Source: Erythrobacter oryzae (GTDB lineage: Bacteria; Pseudomonadota; Alphaproteobacteria; Sphingomonadales; Sphingomonadaceae). From it: 64,000 nucleotides of DNA. The DNA lies in the NCBI RefSeq assembly GCF_030271515.1, contig NZ_JASCXI010000001.1, positions 62,001 to 126,000 of the forward strand. The letters run 5' to 3'. Both the position numbers and the translations under genes were made by a program. This document shows positions 26,248-37,168 of the stretch, in pieces. Each line of letters opens with the position of its first letter. Within the stretch, counting starts at the first letter, position 1. The notes under the pieces are model-generated. The model was given only the letters and a program-made list of their open reading frames with translations. It did not search any database and was not told the DNA's origin.

Positions 26248-27567
26248 ATGGACGAGACCGCAGCCGCCCCGCAGCAGGGCTGGGTGGGCGCGATCAAGCC
26301 CTACCTCGAGAAGGAATCGCTCGCCGCCTTCTTCCTTGGCGTGTCCTCGGGCTTTCCCTATGCGCTGATCGGCGCGACGCTCACCAGCCGCCTCGCGCAG
26401 GACGGGATCGACAAGAAGACCGTAACCGCCTTCACGCTGGTGTTCCTCGCCTACAACTTCAAGTTCCTGTGGGCGTGGATCATCGACGGGGTGCGCCTGC
26501 CCGTGATCGGCGCGCTCGGCCAGCGGGTCTCGTGGATGCTGCTGACCGGGCTTGCGGTGATCGCGGCGGTGGTCAACCTCGCCCTCGTGGACCCTGCCGC
26601 GAATATCGGCTGGGTGGCGACCTCGGCGATCCTCGTCGGCATCGCGGGGGCGACCTTCGACATCGTGATCGACGCCTACCGGATCGAGACCCTGAAGCCC
26701 GAGCAGCTCGGCGTCGGGTCGGGCATGACGCAATATGGCTGGCGGATCGGCTCGGCGGGTGCGGGCGCCTTGGCGCTCGTGGTGGCGGCGCGCGCGGGGT
26801 GGGAGGTGGCCTACATGGCCTGCGCCGCCTTCGCGCTGCCCGCGATGCTCACCGCGCTGGTGCTCGGCGAGCCCGCCCGCCGCCGCGTCGTGACCCGCGC
26901 CAAGGGGCTGGGCGAGGCCCTGCGCGCAGTCTACGGGCCCTTCACCGAGTTCTTCATGAGGAAGGGCGCGCTGCTCGTCCTGCTGTTCATCCTGCTCCAC
27001 AAGATCGGCGACACGCTCGCGAACCTCACCGTGCGCCTGCTGCTCGACGACAAGGGCTACACCAATGACGAGATCGCGCTCTACGATGTGGGCGTGGGCT
27101 TCTGGGCCTTCCTGATCGGGATCTTCATCGGCGGGGTGCTCTACACAAGGCTCGGGATGAAGCGATCGGTGCTGCTGAGCCTCGTCCTGATGGGCGTCTC
27201 CAACTTCAGCTTCGCGCTGCTGGCGCTGGCGGACAAGACCAATGCGGGCCTTGCCGCGACCTTCCTGTTCGAGAATGTCGCGAGCGGCATCGGGGGGGTG
27301 ACGGTGGTCGCCTATTTCGCCGCGCTGACCGACCTGCGCTTCACCGCCTCGCAATATGCGCTGATCTCGGCGGCGGCGAGCATTGTCGGCCGGGTGCTGA
27401 CCGGCACCACCGCGGGCGCGCTGGTGGAGAGCTTCGGCTACGTCAACTTCTACCTCTTCACCACGGCCGCGGCGCTGCCGGGGATCGTCCTGTTCTGGCT
27501 GATGATGCGCGCCGGGTTGATCGACGCCTCGATCGGGACAGCGGGGACGGAGAGCGGCGAGGGCTGA
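26248..27567 (+). CDS. MFS transporter, AmpG-like
   Basis: This 439-residue polytopic inner-membrane protein has 12 or so hydrophobic segments. It resembles AmpG permeases by its N-terminal [42 protein letters not shown], and [24 protein letters not shown] blocks. AmpG carries anhydro-muropeptides into the cytoplasm for cell-wall recycling. The start has AAAGGA nine bases upstream. It is divergent from a Rieske oxygenase gene, a context unlike typical cell-wall recycling loci, so a different substrate is possible. Confidence 0.88.
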   Translation: MDETAAAPQQGWVGAIKPYLEKESLAAFFLGVSSGFPYALIGATLTSRLAQDGIDKKTVTAFTLVFLAYNFKFLWAWIIDGVRLPVIGALGQRVSWMLLTGLAVIAAVVNLALVDPAANIGWVATSAILVGIAGATFDIVIDAYRIETLKPEQLGVGSGMTQYGWRIGSAGAGALALVVAARAGWEVAYMACAAFALPAMLTALVLGEPARRRVVTRAKGLGEALRAVYGPFTEFFMRKGALLVLLFILLHKIGDTLANLTVRLLLDDKGYTNDEIALYDVGVGFWAFLIGIFIGGVLYTRLGMKRSVLLSLVLMGVSNFSFALLALADKTNAGLAATFLFENVASGIGGVTVVAYFAALTDLRFTASQYALISAAASIVGRVLTGTTAGALVESFGYVNFYLFTTAAALPGIVLFWLMMRAGLIDASIGTAGTESGEG

Positions 27568-27576
27568 GCGCGAGAC

Positions 27577-27666
27577 GAAGTTCACGAAGTTCACATTGCA
27601 AATTGCGCAATCCTACAGGAATTCGGCTCTATTTCCCGTGGGTTGCTCCACAAATGCGAAGTTCAC
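27577..27666. repeat. Three copies of GAAGTTCAC in the gap before folC
   Basis: Two copies are in tandem (27577-27585, 27586-27594) and a third lies at 27658-27666 inside the 214-base gap between two convergent genes. The gap is AT-richer than its surroundings and has no open frame I would call a gene. The spacing GTTC-N5-GTTC does not fit a LexA box. Function unknown. Confidence 0.5.
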
Positions 27667-27781
27667 ACATCGCGCGGCGTTGATCGCGTTCCGGGCGCGC
27701 TTTCTGGGGGGGGCTACGATGCGAAAGAGCAGCGTCGCTTCTACCGCGCCCTTGCGGTGTAGGAAAATGCTCTGAGTGGTA

Positions 27782-29080
27782 TCAGTCCGGCAACTCGTCA
27801 TTGAGCCGCAGCACCTCGCCCGCGAGGTAGAGCGAGCCTGCGATGAGGATGGGATAATCGTCGCCGGGGATGTGCAGCAGCGCGTCCTCGATATTGGCGG
27901 CGGCCCGCGCATCGGGGCCGAAGGCGCTGACCGGGTGATGGTCGTGCCCGGGCACCGGCACCACGGTCAGCGAGCGGATGCGGCCCGCCAGCGGATCGAT
28001 GATCGCGCGCGGGTCCTTGCCTTCGATCATGCCGATGACGAGGTGAAGCGGCCCATCGAAATGCGCGGCGATGGCAGCGCCCGCGCTGGGGTTGTGCCCG
28101 CCGTCGAGCCAGACCGTCTGGCTGACGAGTGCGGTCAGCGGGCCCTCGCCGAGACGCTGCATCCGGGCGGGCCAGCGGGCGGCGCTGGCGCCCGCAGCAA
28201 TGGCCTCGGGCGAGATCGCCACCCGGTCCTGCACCAGCAGCATCGACAGGGCGAGGGCGAGGTTCGCCGCTTGATGCTCGCCCGGCAACGCGGGGCGAAG
28301 AGTCAGGGTGTTGTCCCAATCCGGCAGGTAGTGGACCTCGTCGCCGGTGACATAGCTATTGGCGAAGCCCTCAAGCAGTTTCGCCCCGGCGCGGTCCGCA
28401 ACGGCGCGGATCGCCGCTTGCGCCTCGGGTGGATAGGTCTCGTGCATCGTCACCAGCGGCACGCTGCGCTTGGCGATTCCGGCCTTCTCGAAGGCGATCC
28501 GCGCCATCGGCTCGGTCGGCACGCCGTCCTCGGGCGCGAGGAGGAAGCGTTCGTGGTCGAGGCCGAGCGCGGCGATCCCGCAGGCGGCGAGCGCCTCGGG
28601 CTCAAGCACATTGGTCGCATCGAAGCGCCCGCCCATGCCGACTTCGACCACGCAGACGTCCGCAGGCGTGCGGCTGAAGGCGAGGAAGGCGGCGGCGATG
28701 GTGACTTCGAAGAAGCTGGGGCCGAGGTCCTCGCCCGCGTCGAGCACTTCTTCGAGGACGTCCGCCAGCATCTCGTCCGAGATCAGCTCGCCCGCCAGCC
28801 GGATGCGCTCGTTGTAGCGCACAAGGTGGGGGGAGGTGGTGACGTGAACTTTGTAGCCTTGCGCCTCCAGCATCGCGCGCAGGAAGGCGCAGGTGGAGCC
28901 CTTGCCGTTGGTGCCCGCGACATGGAACACTGGCGGCAGCTTGCGGTGGGGGTTGCCGAGGCGCTCCATCAGGGCGCGGATCGTCTCCAGCCCGAGGCGC
29001 CCCTGCGGCAGGCTCAGCGCGGCGAGGCGGTCAAGCTGGGCCTGGACGCGCGGGTCGTCGGATTTGCCGAAGTCTCTCAT
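27782..29080 (-). CDS. folC: Bifunctional folylpolyglutamate synthase / dihydrofolate synthase
   Basis: FolC adds glutamate to dihydropteroate and extends polyglutamate tails of folates, using ATP. The 432-residue length is typical. Motifs: the P-loop AGTNGKGSTCAFL, the mobile loop TSPHLVRYNERIRL, FEVTIAAAFLAF, VVEVGMGGRFDATNV and the C-terminal domain WLDGGHNPSAG. Start ATG 29080, with GGGAG six bases upstream. It is the last gene of the trpF...accD-folC run. The 39-base gap to accD contains a short palindromic repeat. Confidence 0.96.
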   Translation of the reverse strand: MRDFGKSDDPRVQAQLDRLAALSLPQGRLGLETIRALMERLGNPHRKLPPVFHVAGTNGKGSTCAFLRAMLEAQGYKVHVTTSPHLVRYNERIRLAGELISDEMLADVLEEVLDAGEDLGPSFFEVTIAAAFLAFSRTPADVCVVEVGMGGRFDATNVLEPEALAACGIAALGLDHERFLLAPEDGVPTEPMARIAFEKAGIAKRSVPLVTMHETYPPEAQAAIRAVADRAGAKLLEGFANSYVTGDEVHYLPDWDNTLTLRPALPGEHQAANLALALSMLLVQDRVAISPEAIAAGASAARWPARMQRLGEGPLTALVSQTVWLDGGHNPSAGAAIAAHFDGPLHLVIGMIEGKDPRAIIDPLAGRIRSLTVVPVPGHDHHPVSAFGPDARAAANIEDALLHIPGDDYPILIAGSLYLAGEVLRLNDELPD

Positions 29081-29092
29081 GCCCACTCCCGG

Positions 29093-29114
29093 CCCCTCCC
29101 GCAGGCGGGAGGGG
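29093..29114. repeat. REP-like palindrome (CCCCTCCCGC family) between accD and folC
   Basis: Arms CCCCTCCCGC and GCGGGAGGGG (29093-29102, 29105-29114) enclose AG. The same 10-base arms occur twice between rpsP and rimM (58282-58303 and 58355-58376). This identifies a dispersed extragenic palindrome rather than a chance hairpin. Confidence 0.75.
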
Positions 29115-29119
29115 AGAGC

Positions 29120-29971
29120 TTACGCCGCCTTCACAGGCGCCAGGTAATCCAGCACGCTCGCCAGCGTCGCCTTCAGCTCGTGGCGGGGCACAACCATGTC
29201 GACCATGCCGTGCTTGTGGAGATATTCGGCGCGCTGGAAGCCTTCGGGGAGCTGCTCGCGGATCGTGTCCTGGATCACGCGCTGGCCGGCAAAGCCGATC
29301 AGCGCGCCGGGCTCGGCGATGTGGATGTCGCCGAGCATGGCGTAGCTCGCGGTGACGCCGCCGGTGGTGGGGTCGGAGAGGATCACGATATAGGGCAACC
29401 CGGCCTGCTTCAGCCGCCGTGTCATCACGGTCGCGCGGGGCATCTGCATCAGGGAGAGAATCCCCTCCTGCATCCGCGCGCCGCCCGCCGCCGTCACCAC
29501 GACATAGGCGCACTTGCGATCAAGCGCCTTCTGCGCGCCGTTGCAGAAGGCCTGTCCCACGGCCATCCCCATCGAGCCGCCCATGAAGCTGAAGTCCTGC
29601 ACGCCGACCACCGCCGGCTGCGCGTCGATGAAGCCCGATCCGACCACGAAGGCATCCTCATGCGGGTTCGCGGCGCGTGCGGCCTTCAAGCGGTCAGTGT
29701 ATTTCTTGGTGTCCTTGAACTGGAGCGGGTCTTCGGTGACCTTGGGGAGGGGAAGCACCTCGAAGCCTTCGTCAAGCAGCAGCGCAAGCCGCGCGTCGGC
29801 GCCGATACGGCCGTGATGCTCGCACTTGGGGCAGACGCTGAGGTTCGCCTCGTAATCGGCGACGAACAGCATCTCCTGACACGAGGGGCACTTGACCCAC
29901 AGGTCTTTCTCGGTGGTCTTCTTCTCCTGGGAGAAGCCCAGCGAATTGCGGACGCGGTTGAACCAGTTCAT
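29120..29971 (-). CDS. accD: Acetyl-CoA carboxylase carboxyltransferase subunit beta
   Basis: AccD with AccA forms the carboxyltransferase that makes malonyl-CoA for fatty-acid synthesis. The 283-residue product starts [13 protein letters not shown] and has the N-terminal zinc ribbon (Cys28, Cys31, Cys47, Cys50). The crotonase-fold core follows, with [39 protein letters not shown] and the [18 protein letters not shown] oxyanion region. It sits 82 bases after trpA and before folC, a common alphaproteobacterial arrangement. Confidence 0.97.
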   Translation of the reverse strand: MNWFNRVRNSLGFSQEKKTTEKDLWVKCPSCQEMLFVADYEANLSVCPKCEHHGRIGADARLALLLDEGFEVLPLPKVTEDPLQFKDTKKYTDRLKAARAANPHEDAFVVGSGFIDAQPAVVGVQDFSFMGGSMGMAVGQAFCNGAQKALDRKCAYVVVTAAGGARMQEGILSLMQMPRATVMTRRLKQAGLPYIVILSDPTTGGVTASYAMLGDIHIAEPGALIGFAGQRVIQDTIREQLPEGFQRAEYLHKHGMVDMVVPRHELKATLASVLDYLAPVKAA

Positions 29972-29991
29972 GGGTAAGTCCTTAGCCGGGT

Positions 29992-30041
29992 TTCCCCGTT
30001 ATTGCGAGATGTGCGGGCAGTAGAGCAATCCACAGGATGGC
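29992..30041. repeat. Degenerate CGTCATTGCGAG-type intergenic repeat
   Basis: The gap between trpA and accD contains CGTTATTGCGAG followed after about 15 bases by AGAGCAATCCA. Together these match both ends of the common alphaproteobacterial intergenic element CGTCATTGCGAG...AGCAATCCA, with one mismatch on the left. A second element with the exact left end lies at 62778-62829. Confidence 0.5.
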
Positions 30042-30053
30042 GTTGCAGTTCCC

Positions 30054-30833
30054 TCAGCGGGCCGAATGCACCGCCTCTGCGAGCGCCTTGGTCAGGGTCT
30101 TGAGGTGCTGCGGAGCCTCGGCCCCATACTGGCCGCAGATCTCCACCAGCGCGGAGCCGACCACCACGCCGTCGGCGACCTTGGCGATTTCCGCCGCCTG
30201 CTCGGGCGTGCGCACCCCGAAGCCGACCGCGACCGGGATGGCGGTCGATTGCTTGATGCGCGCGACGTTCTCTTCGATCGAGGCGATCTGCGCCTGCTGC
30301 TTGCCGGTGATCCCGGCAACCGAGACGTAATAGAGGAAGCCCTCGCTCCCCTCGAGCACCTGCGGCAGGCGCGCGGCGTCGGTGGTGGGGGTGGCGAGGC
30401 GGATCGGGGCGATGCCTTTCGCGCGCAGGGCCGGGCCGAGCGCGTCGTCCTCCTCGGGCGGAATGTCGACGCAGATGACGCCGTCGACGCCTGCCGCTGC
30501 GGCCGCCTCGGCGAACCACTCGGGGCCGCGGCGCACCATCGGGTTGGCATAGCCCATCAGCACCAGCGGCACGTTCGGGTGCCGCGCGCGGAAGTCGGTG
30601 GCGTAGCGCAGCACGTCCGCCGTCGTGGTGCCCGCGCCCAGCGAGCGCAGATTGGCGCTCTGGATCGCGGGGCCATCGGCCATCGGATCGGTGAAGGGCA
30701 TGCCCAGCTCGATCACATCCGCCCCGGCTTCCACCAGCGCGTCGAGATTGGCCGCCGTGTCGCCGTCGCCTGCGGTGATGAAGCAGACGAGCGCGGGGCG
30801 GGGCTGGGCGAAGGTGGTGGTGAGGCGGGTCAT
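30054..30833 (-). CDS. trpA: Tryptophan synthase alpha subunit
   Basis: TrpA cleaves indole-3-glycerol phosphate to indole, which is channelled to TrpB. The 259-residue product shows the catalytic Glu/Asp in DVIELGMPFTDPMADGP, LVLMGYANPM, GVDGVICVDIPPEE, the YYVSVAGITG phosphate loop and IPVAVGFGVRTPEQA. Start ATG 30833 (MTRLTTTF). The ATGA there contains the stop of a small membrane gene, so translation is coupled to that gene rather than to trpB. Confidence 0.97.
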   Translation of the reverse strand: MTRLTTTFAQPRPALVCFITAGDGDTAANLDALVEAGADVIELGMPFTDPMADGPAIQSANLRSLGAGTTTADVLRYATDFRARHPNVPLVLMGYANPMVRRGPEWFAEAAAAAGVDGVICVDIPPEEDDALGPALRAKGIAPIRLATPTTDAARLPQVLEGSEGFLYYVSVAGITGKQQAQIASIEENVARIKQSTAIPVAVGFGVRTPEQAAEIAKVADGVVVGSALVEICGQYGAEAPQHLKTLTKALAEAVHSAR

Positions 30834-31015
30834 TTCGGCTCGCGATAGGCTTTGAAGAACAGGAAGAGGGCGAGGGCGACGAGGGCATAGCCGCCGTAGA
30901 ACAGCGCTTCGGACGGGGCGGAATAAAGCGGCAGGGTCTCCATGCCTTGAAAGCAGCCCCATGCTGCAAGGGTGGCGAGCACGCCTGCCCACTGGAAGCG
31001 GTTACGGCGGGTCAT
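30830..31015 (-). CDS. Small two-helix membrane protein between trpB and trpA
   Basis: This 61-residue product (start ATG 31015) has two hydrophobic segments, WAGVLATLAAWGCFQGM and ALFYGGYALVALALFLFF, and a basic end KAYREPK. It overlaps the upstream membrane gene by 4 bases (ATGA) and trpA by 4 bases (ATGA). Precise coupling on both sides is good evidence that it is translated. No family is recognised. It may be a membrane partner of the preceding 120-residue protein. Confidence 0.65.
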   Translation of the reverse strand: MTRRNRFQWAGVLATLAAWGCFQGMETLPLYSAPSEALFYGGYALVALALFLFFKAYREPK

Positions 31016-31370
31016 ATGCGCTTTCGATAGGCGGTGACATAGAAACTGAGCACAATCGCCGTGACGGCTGCAAGTCCGACGCTCTCCATCGCCGAGAAGG
31101 ACGATGGAAGGGCGAGGCGAGCCAGCAAGGTCGTGGCGACCATGAAAGCGATCAGAAGAGGCGCGCGCTTCATCGCCTCCAACGGACGAATCTGGACAGC
31201 CCCCGTCATCAAGCGGGCTGCACCGCTGACCACAACCATGAGCGCACCAGTCCCGGCAATGGCTGCCGGAACGAAGAAAGCCGCCGATGGCTGAGGCAGT
31301 GCATAGCGCAGGATCAGGGCCGGCACCCATCCCAGGAAAAACAGGATTGTGCCGATGTCCCCAAGTCGCT

Positions 31371-31374
<4 letters not shown>
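31012..31374 (-). CDS. Four-helix membrane protein between trpB and trpA
   Basis: This 120-residue protein starts at TTG 31374 ([17 protein letters not shown]), whose TTGA also contains the trpB stop. GGTGGAGC lies just upstream as a ribosome site. It has about four hydrophobic segments: [52 protein letters not shown] and [15 protein letters not shown]. Its base composition looks somewhat less GC-rich than the trp genes around it. Function is unknown, and no conserved catalytic residues are seen. Confidence 0.65.
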
Positions 31375-32581
<1,207 letters not shown>

Positions 32582-32585
<4 letters not shown>

Positions 32586-33214
32586 AGCCGCGCGGCTTTG
32601 CAGAAGGCGGCGATCTTGTCCACGTCCTTGATGCCCGGGCCGCGCTCGACACCGGAGGAGGTGTCGACCAAGGGCGCGCCGGTAAGGCGGATGGCCTCGG
32701 CGACATTGGCGGGGGTGAGCCCGCCCGCAAGGCCCCAGGCGAGCGGGGCGTGCCAGCCGGAGAGCAGGCTCCAGTCGAAGGCCGTGCCATTGCCGCCGGG
32801 CAGCGCGCTTGCGGGGGCATCGAGCAGCACGCGGTCTGCCGCACCGCGGAAGGCCGCGACCTTGGCGAGGCTCTCGGCATCACGCACGGCCAGCGCGCGC
32901 CATGCCTCGCGTCCCGTCTCGGCGCGGAAGCGGGCGAGGGTGTCGGGGGTCTCGGCGCCGTGGAACTGGACGACGTCGGGCGCGATGGTGCGCACCGCCT
33001 CGGCCAGCAGTGCGGCATCGGGGTTCACCAGCAGCAGCACCGCCTTGACGTGCCCCGGCACCTGCCGCCGCAGCGCCGCTGCTTCGGCAAGGCCGAGATG
33101 GCGCGGGCTCTTGGCAAAATGGACAAAGCCGACATGACTCGCCCCCGCGCCGACCGCCGCGGCGAGGGTTTCCGGGGTCTTCAACCCGCAGATCTTGACG
33201 AGCGTGCCAGCCAT
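32582..33214 (-). CDS. trpF: Phosphoribosylanthranilate isomerase
   Basis: TrpF catalyses the Amadori rearrangement of phosphoribosylanthranilate in tryptophan synthesis. The 210-residue (beta/alpha)8 protein has [10 protein letters not shown] with the catalytic Cys, [43 protein letters not shown] and [15 protein letters not shown]. Start ATG 33214 ([10 protein letters not shown]). It is the first gene of the trpF-trpB-X-Y-trpA run. It is divergent from a lipoprotein gene with a 104-base control region between them; no trp attenuator is evident there. Confidence 0.97.
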
Positions 33215-33318
33215 GCGGCGGGCCTTACGCCGCCGCGCGCGCGGCGTGAAGCGCGAAGTGCTTGATCGCGCGGGCACAGCGCGGCAGTCTCGCGGGCACA
33301 ACAGGGAAGGGGTCGCCC

Positions 33319-33771
33319 ATGAAATTCCGCATGTTCCTCGCCGCCGCCTTCGCCCTCGCGCTCGCCGCCTGCAATCCGGGCGCGCAGGTCGAGGATGCGC
33401 GCGGCCAGATCGACAAGTTCCACGCGCTCTACGGCGCGGGCGATGCCAGGGGCTTCCGCGAGGCAAGCGGGGCGGAATTCCGCAAGGTCGTGACCGAAGA
33501 ACAGGTCGAGGGGCTGATGACGCTGTTCGCAAAGCGGCTCGGCAAGATCGAATCGACCAAGCAAACGGGCTTCAACACCGGCTTCAACAACGGCACCACC
33601 ACCACCACGATCGTGATGCAGACCCGCTTCGAACGCGGCGAGGCGACCGAGACCTATGTCTTTACCGGCTCGGGCAAGGACATGGAGCTGCTCAACTGGA
33701 ACGTCACCTCGCCGCTGCTCGACCTCAGCCCCGAGGACATGAAGAAGCTGACCGAGGAGACCGCGGGCTAG
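33319..33771 (+). CDS. Putative lipoprotein of unknown function
   Basis: This 150-residue protein has a type II signal peptide with lipobox LAAC (MKFRMFLAAAFALALAACNPG), so it is probably anchored to a membrane by its lipidated Cys18. The mature part resembles a small NTF2- or DUF4019-like fold: an initial helix ARGQIDKFHALYGAGDARGF, then Thr-rich strands (NNGTTTTTIVMQTRFERGEATETYVF) and LLNWNVTSPL. Family assignment is tentative. A strong GGGAAGGGG ribosome site precedes the ATG. It overlaps the convergent GNAT gene by 4 bases. Confidence 0.8.
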   Translation: MKFRMFLAAAFALALAACNPGAQVEDARGQIDKFHALYGAGDARGFREASGAEFRKVVTEEQVEGLMTLFAKRLGKIESTKQTGFNTGFNNGTTTTTIVMQTRFERGEATETYVFTGSGKDMELLNWNVTSPLLDLSPEDMKKLTEETAG

Positions 33772-34292
33772 AGCGCCTTTTCCAGCACCACGAAGGTGAT
33801 CTGCGGGCCGGTTGCGGCATCGGCCGGGCGCAGTTCGTGAAAAGGTCGGGTCTCACCGGTGAAGGCATAGCCGCGCCGGACATACCACCCGATCAGGCTC
33901 TCGCGGCTGTCGATCACGGTCATCTCCATGCGGGCGATGCCGATAGCGCGGCCGTGGTCCTCCGCCGCATCGAGCAGCTTGCGGCCCAAGCCACCCGACT
34001 GGAGGGTCGGCAAGACGCAGAGCATCCCGAGATAGCCGAGCGCGTCGTCCTTGCGCGTCACCGCGACGCAGCCGATCAGCGCTTCGGCATCGCGCGCGGT
34101 GAGGATCGTCACCGCCGGATCGGCGAGCAGCGCGTCGAGCTCTTCGATGCCGATGCGTTCATCGTCGAGGATGTCGGCCTCGTGGTTCCATCCCTGACGC
34201 GCCGAATCGCCGCGATAGGCGGCTTCGAGCAGGTCCTTCAATGCGGGCGCGTCGGCAGGGGTGGCGGCGGCGATGGCGAGCGTGTCGGTCAT
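33768..34292 (-). CDS. GNAT family N-acetyltransferase
   Basis: This 174-residue GNAT enzyme transfers an acetyl group from acetyl-CoA to an amine. The acetyl-CoA loop is visible as QSGGLGRKLLDAAEDHG (motif A), preceded by YLGMLCVLPTL. The C-terminus has WYVRRGYAFTGE, the usual motif B ending. The substrate is unknown. It follows a VOC/bleomycin-resistance-like gene with only 2 bases between them, at the end of the lapA-pyrF-VOC-GNAT run. Confidence 0.88.
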   Translation of the reverse strand: MTDTLAIAAATPADAPALKDLLEAAYRGDSARQGWNHEADILDDERIGIEELDALLADPAVTILTARDAEALIGCVAVTRKDDALGYLGMLCVLPTLQSGGLGRKLLDAAEDHGRAIGIARMEMTVIDSRESLIGWYVRRGYAFTGETRPFHELRPADAATGPQITFVVLEKAL

Positions 34293-34294
34293 GG

Positions 34295-34666
34295 TCAGTC
34301 GTTCTGGATCAGGCGCAGCAGCGTTCCGTCGGGGTCGATCAGATAGGCGATGGTGAGCCCGCTCGGATCGGGCGCGGCGGGGTGATAGCGCGGGATGCCG
34401 CGGCGCGCATCGGGCACGCCGCTGGCTTCGACCAGCGCCATCATCGCGCCCAAATCGTCGAGCCTTAAGCAGCAGCTGAAGGACGACTGGAAGGGATCGA
34501 GATCGGGGTAGGGGAAGAATTCGAGCGTCAGGTCGCCGCGCGAGAGGATCATCCACCCATCGGAGCGGTAATCCTCCTCGAAGCCGAGCTTGGCGTAGAA
34601 CGCCGCCGTCGCGCCGAAATCGCGGGCGGGCAGGTTTGGGGTCGCCGCGTCCGCCACCCGGGCCAC
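34295..34666 (-). CDS. VOC superfamily protein, bleomycin-resistance-like
   Basis: This 123-residue protein folds as a single vicinal-oxygen-chelate module. It has ATPNLPARDFGATAAFYAKLGF, DGWMILSRGDLTLEFFPYPDLDP, and the C-terminal LTIAYLIDPDGTLLRLIQ. The Cys-Cys pair in SFSCCLRLDDL is typical of BLMA/ble-like sequestering proteins. These bind bleomycin-type glycopeptides or other ligands; resistance here is only possible, not shown. GTG start at 34666. It is 3 bases from the pyrF stop, so co-transcribed. Confidence 0.85.
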   Translation of the reverse strand: MARVADAATPNLPARDFGATAAFYAKLGFEEDYRSDGWMILSRGDLTLEFFPYPDLDPFQSSFSCCLRLDDLGAMMALVEASGVPDARRGIPRYHPAAPDPSGLTIAYLIDPDGTLLRLIQND

Positions 34667-34669
34667 CCC

Positions 34670-35344
34670 CTAAAGCGTCGCCTCGATCGCCCGCGCCGCT
34701 GCTGCCGGGTCTTCCGCGCGGCTGATCGGGCGACCGATGACGAGGACGCTCGCGCCGTTGTCGCGCGCGGCGCGGGGGGTGACGACGCGCTTCTGGTCGC
34801 CGGTGCCGTTTCCGGCGGGGCGCAGGCCGGGCACGACGAAGAAGCCGTCCTTCCATGCCTTCCTGACCATGCCCACTTCCTGCCCCGAGCACACGATCCC
34901 GTCGAGCCCCGCCGCATGGGCGAGCTCGGCAAGGCGCATCACCTGCGTCTCGGCGCTGCCATAGACGCCGGTCGCGGTGAGGTCGTTCGCATCGAGGCTG
35001 GTGAGCATCGTCACCGCGACCACCTTGGTGCCCGCGGCGGCAGCGGCCTTGGCGTCCTCCATCATCGCGCGTCCGCCGCTGGCATGGACGGTGACGATCG
35101 CAGGTTCGTAGACATGGATCGCCTGCATCGCGGCGGCGACGGTGTTGGGGATGTCGTGGAACTTGAGGTCGAGGAAGATCGGCAGCCCGCAGTGGGCGAT
35201 CTCGTGCACGCCGTGCGCGCCGTGGGCGCAGAAGAATTCGAGGCCGAGTTTGACCCCGCCGATATGCGCCTTGACCTTCTCGACCAGCGCCTTGGCGGGT
35301 TCGAGCTGCGGCACGTCCAGCGCCAGATAGATCGGATTGCTCAT
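34670..35344 (-). CDS. pyrF: Orotidine-5'-phosphate decarboxylase
   Basis: PyrF makes UMP from OMP, the last step of pyrimidine synthesis. The 224-residue protein has the catalytic DLKFHDIPNTV block, LALDVP at the N-terminus, VTVHASGG, and the phosphate loop FFVVPGLRPAG...IGRPISRA. The start at 35344 overlaps the lapA stop by 4 bases (ATGA), so the two are coupled. Confidence 0.97.
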   Translation of the reverse strand: MSNPIYLALDVPQLEPAKALVEKVKAHIGGVKLGLEFFCAHGAHGVHEIAHCGLPIFLDLKFHDIPNTVAAAMQAIHVYEPAIVTVHASGGRAMMEDAKAAAAAGTKVVAVTMLTSLDANDLTATGVYGSAETQVMRLAELAHAAGLDGIVCSGQEVGMVRKAWKDGFFVVPGLRPAGNGTGDQKRVVTPRAARDNGASVLVIGRPISRAEDPAAAARAIEATL

Positions 35345-35748
35345 TCGCCGCCGCTCCCGCCATCGCCTGCCGAACCGGCGTCTGCGTCTGAAATGTCGAA
35401 GGGCTCGGCGCCTTCTCCCCCGCTTTTCCCGGGCTTGTCCACAGGGCTGTCCGCCAGCGGCGGGGTGACCGGTGCCGCGCCCGTGTCGGCGCGGTGGGCC
35501 ATGGCGGTGTTCTTCAAGGAATTCTCGAGCGTGCGCAGGCGGCGGTTCAGGCTCCACACCACGCTGCGGTGCACCGCCCACATCGGCAGGAACCCGGCGG
35601 TGAAGGCGAGCAGCGCCAGCACCGGAACCTTGGTCTCAAGCACGAGGTTCTGCCAAAGCCGCAGTTCGACCGGCTGCCAGTTGTAGATGGCGAACACCAG
35701 AAAGCCGAGCGCGGCCAGAACCCAGATGATAGTGCGAAGGACTTTCAC
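35341..35748 (-). CDS. lapA: LapA-family (DUF1049) inner-membrane protein
   Basis: This 135-residue protein has two transmembrane helices (IIWVLAALGFLVFAIYNW and VLALLAFTAGFLPMWAV) and a Pro/Gly/Asp-rich cytosolic tail. LapA with LapB regulates LpxC turnover and lipopolysaccharide assembly in E. coli; that role here is inferred from family membership only. The tail is longer and more disordered than in E. coli LapA. It precedes pyrF with a 4-base overlap, as often seen in alphaproteobacteria. Confidence 0.85.
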   Translation of the reverse strand: MKVLRTIIWVLAALGFLVFAIYNWQPVELRLWQNLVLETKVPVLALLAFTAGFLPMWAVHRSVVWSLNRRLRTLENSLKNTAMAHRADTGAAPVTPPLADSPVDKPGKSGGEGAEPFDISDADAGSAGDGGSGGE

Positions 35749-35824
35749 GAAGGTTATTGCTCCCTTTGGCCCCCGAAGCCGCCGAACCTAAGCCATTCGG
35801 CTTACGAGTCCAGCGCCGCGCGGC

Positions 35825-37135
<1,311 letters not shown>

Positions 37136-37168
37136 GTTCGACTCCGGTTCGGCTGTTCCGGCGAGCGC

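Noticed and set aside
27582..27592. GTTC-N5-GTTC as a third LexA box
   Set aside because: The spacing is five, not seven, and it lies between convergent genes, where an operator has no promoter to control.
27776..29977. 733-codon plus-strand frame across folC and accD
   Set aside because: It spans two recognised minus-strand genes with normal starts and stops.
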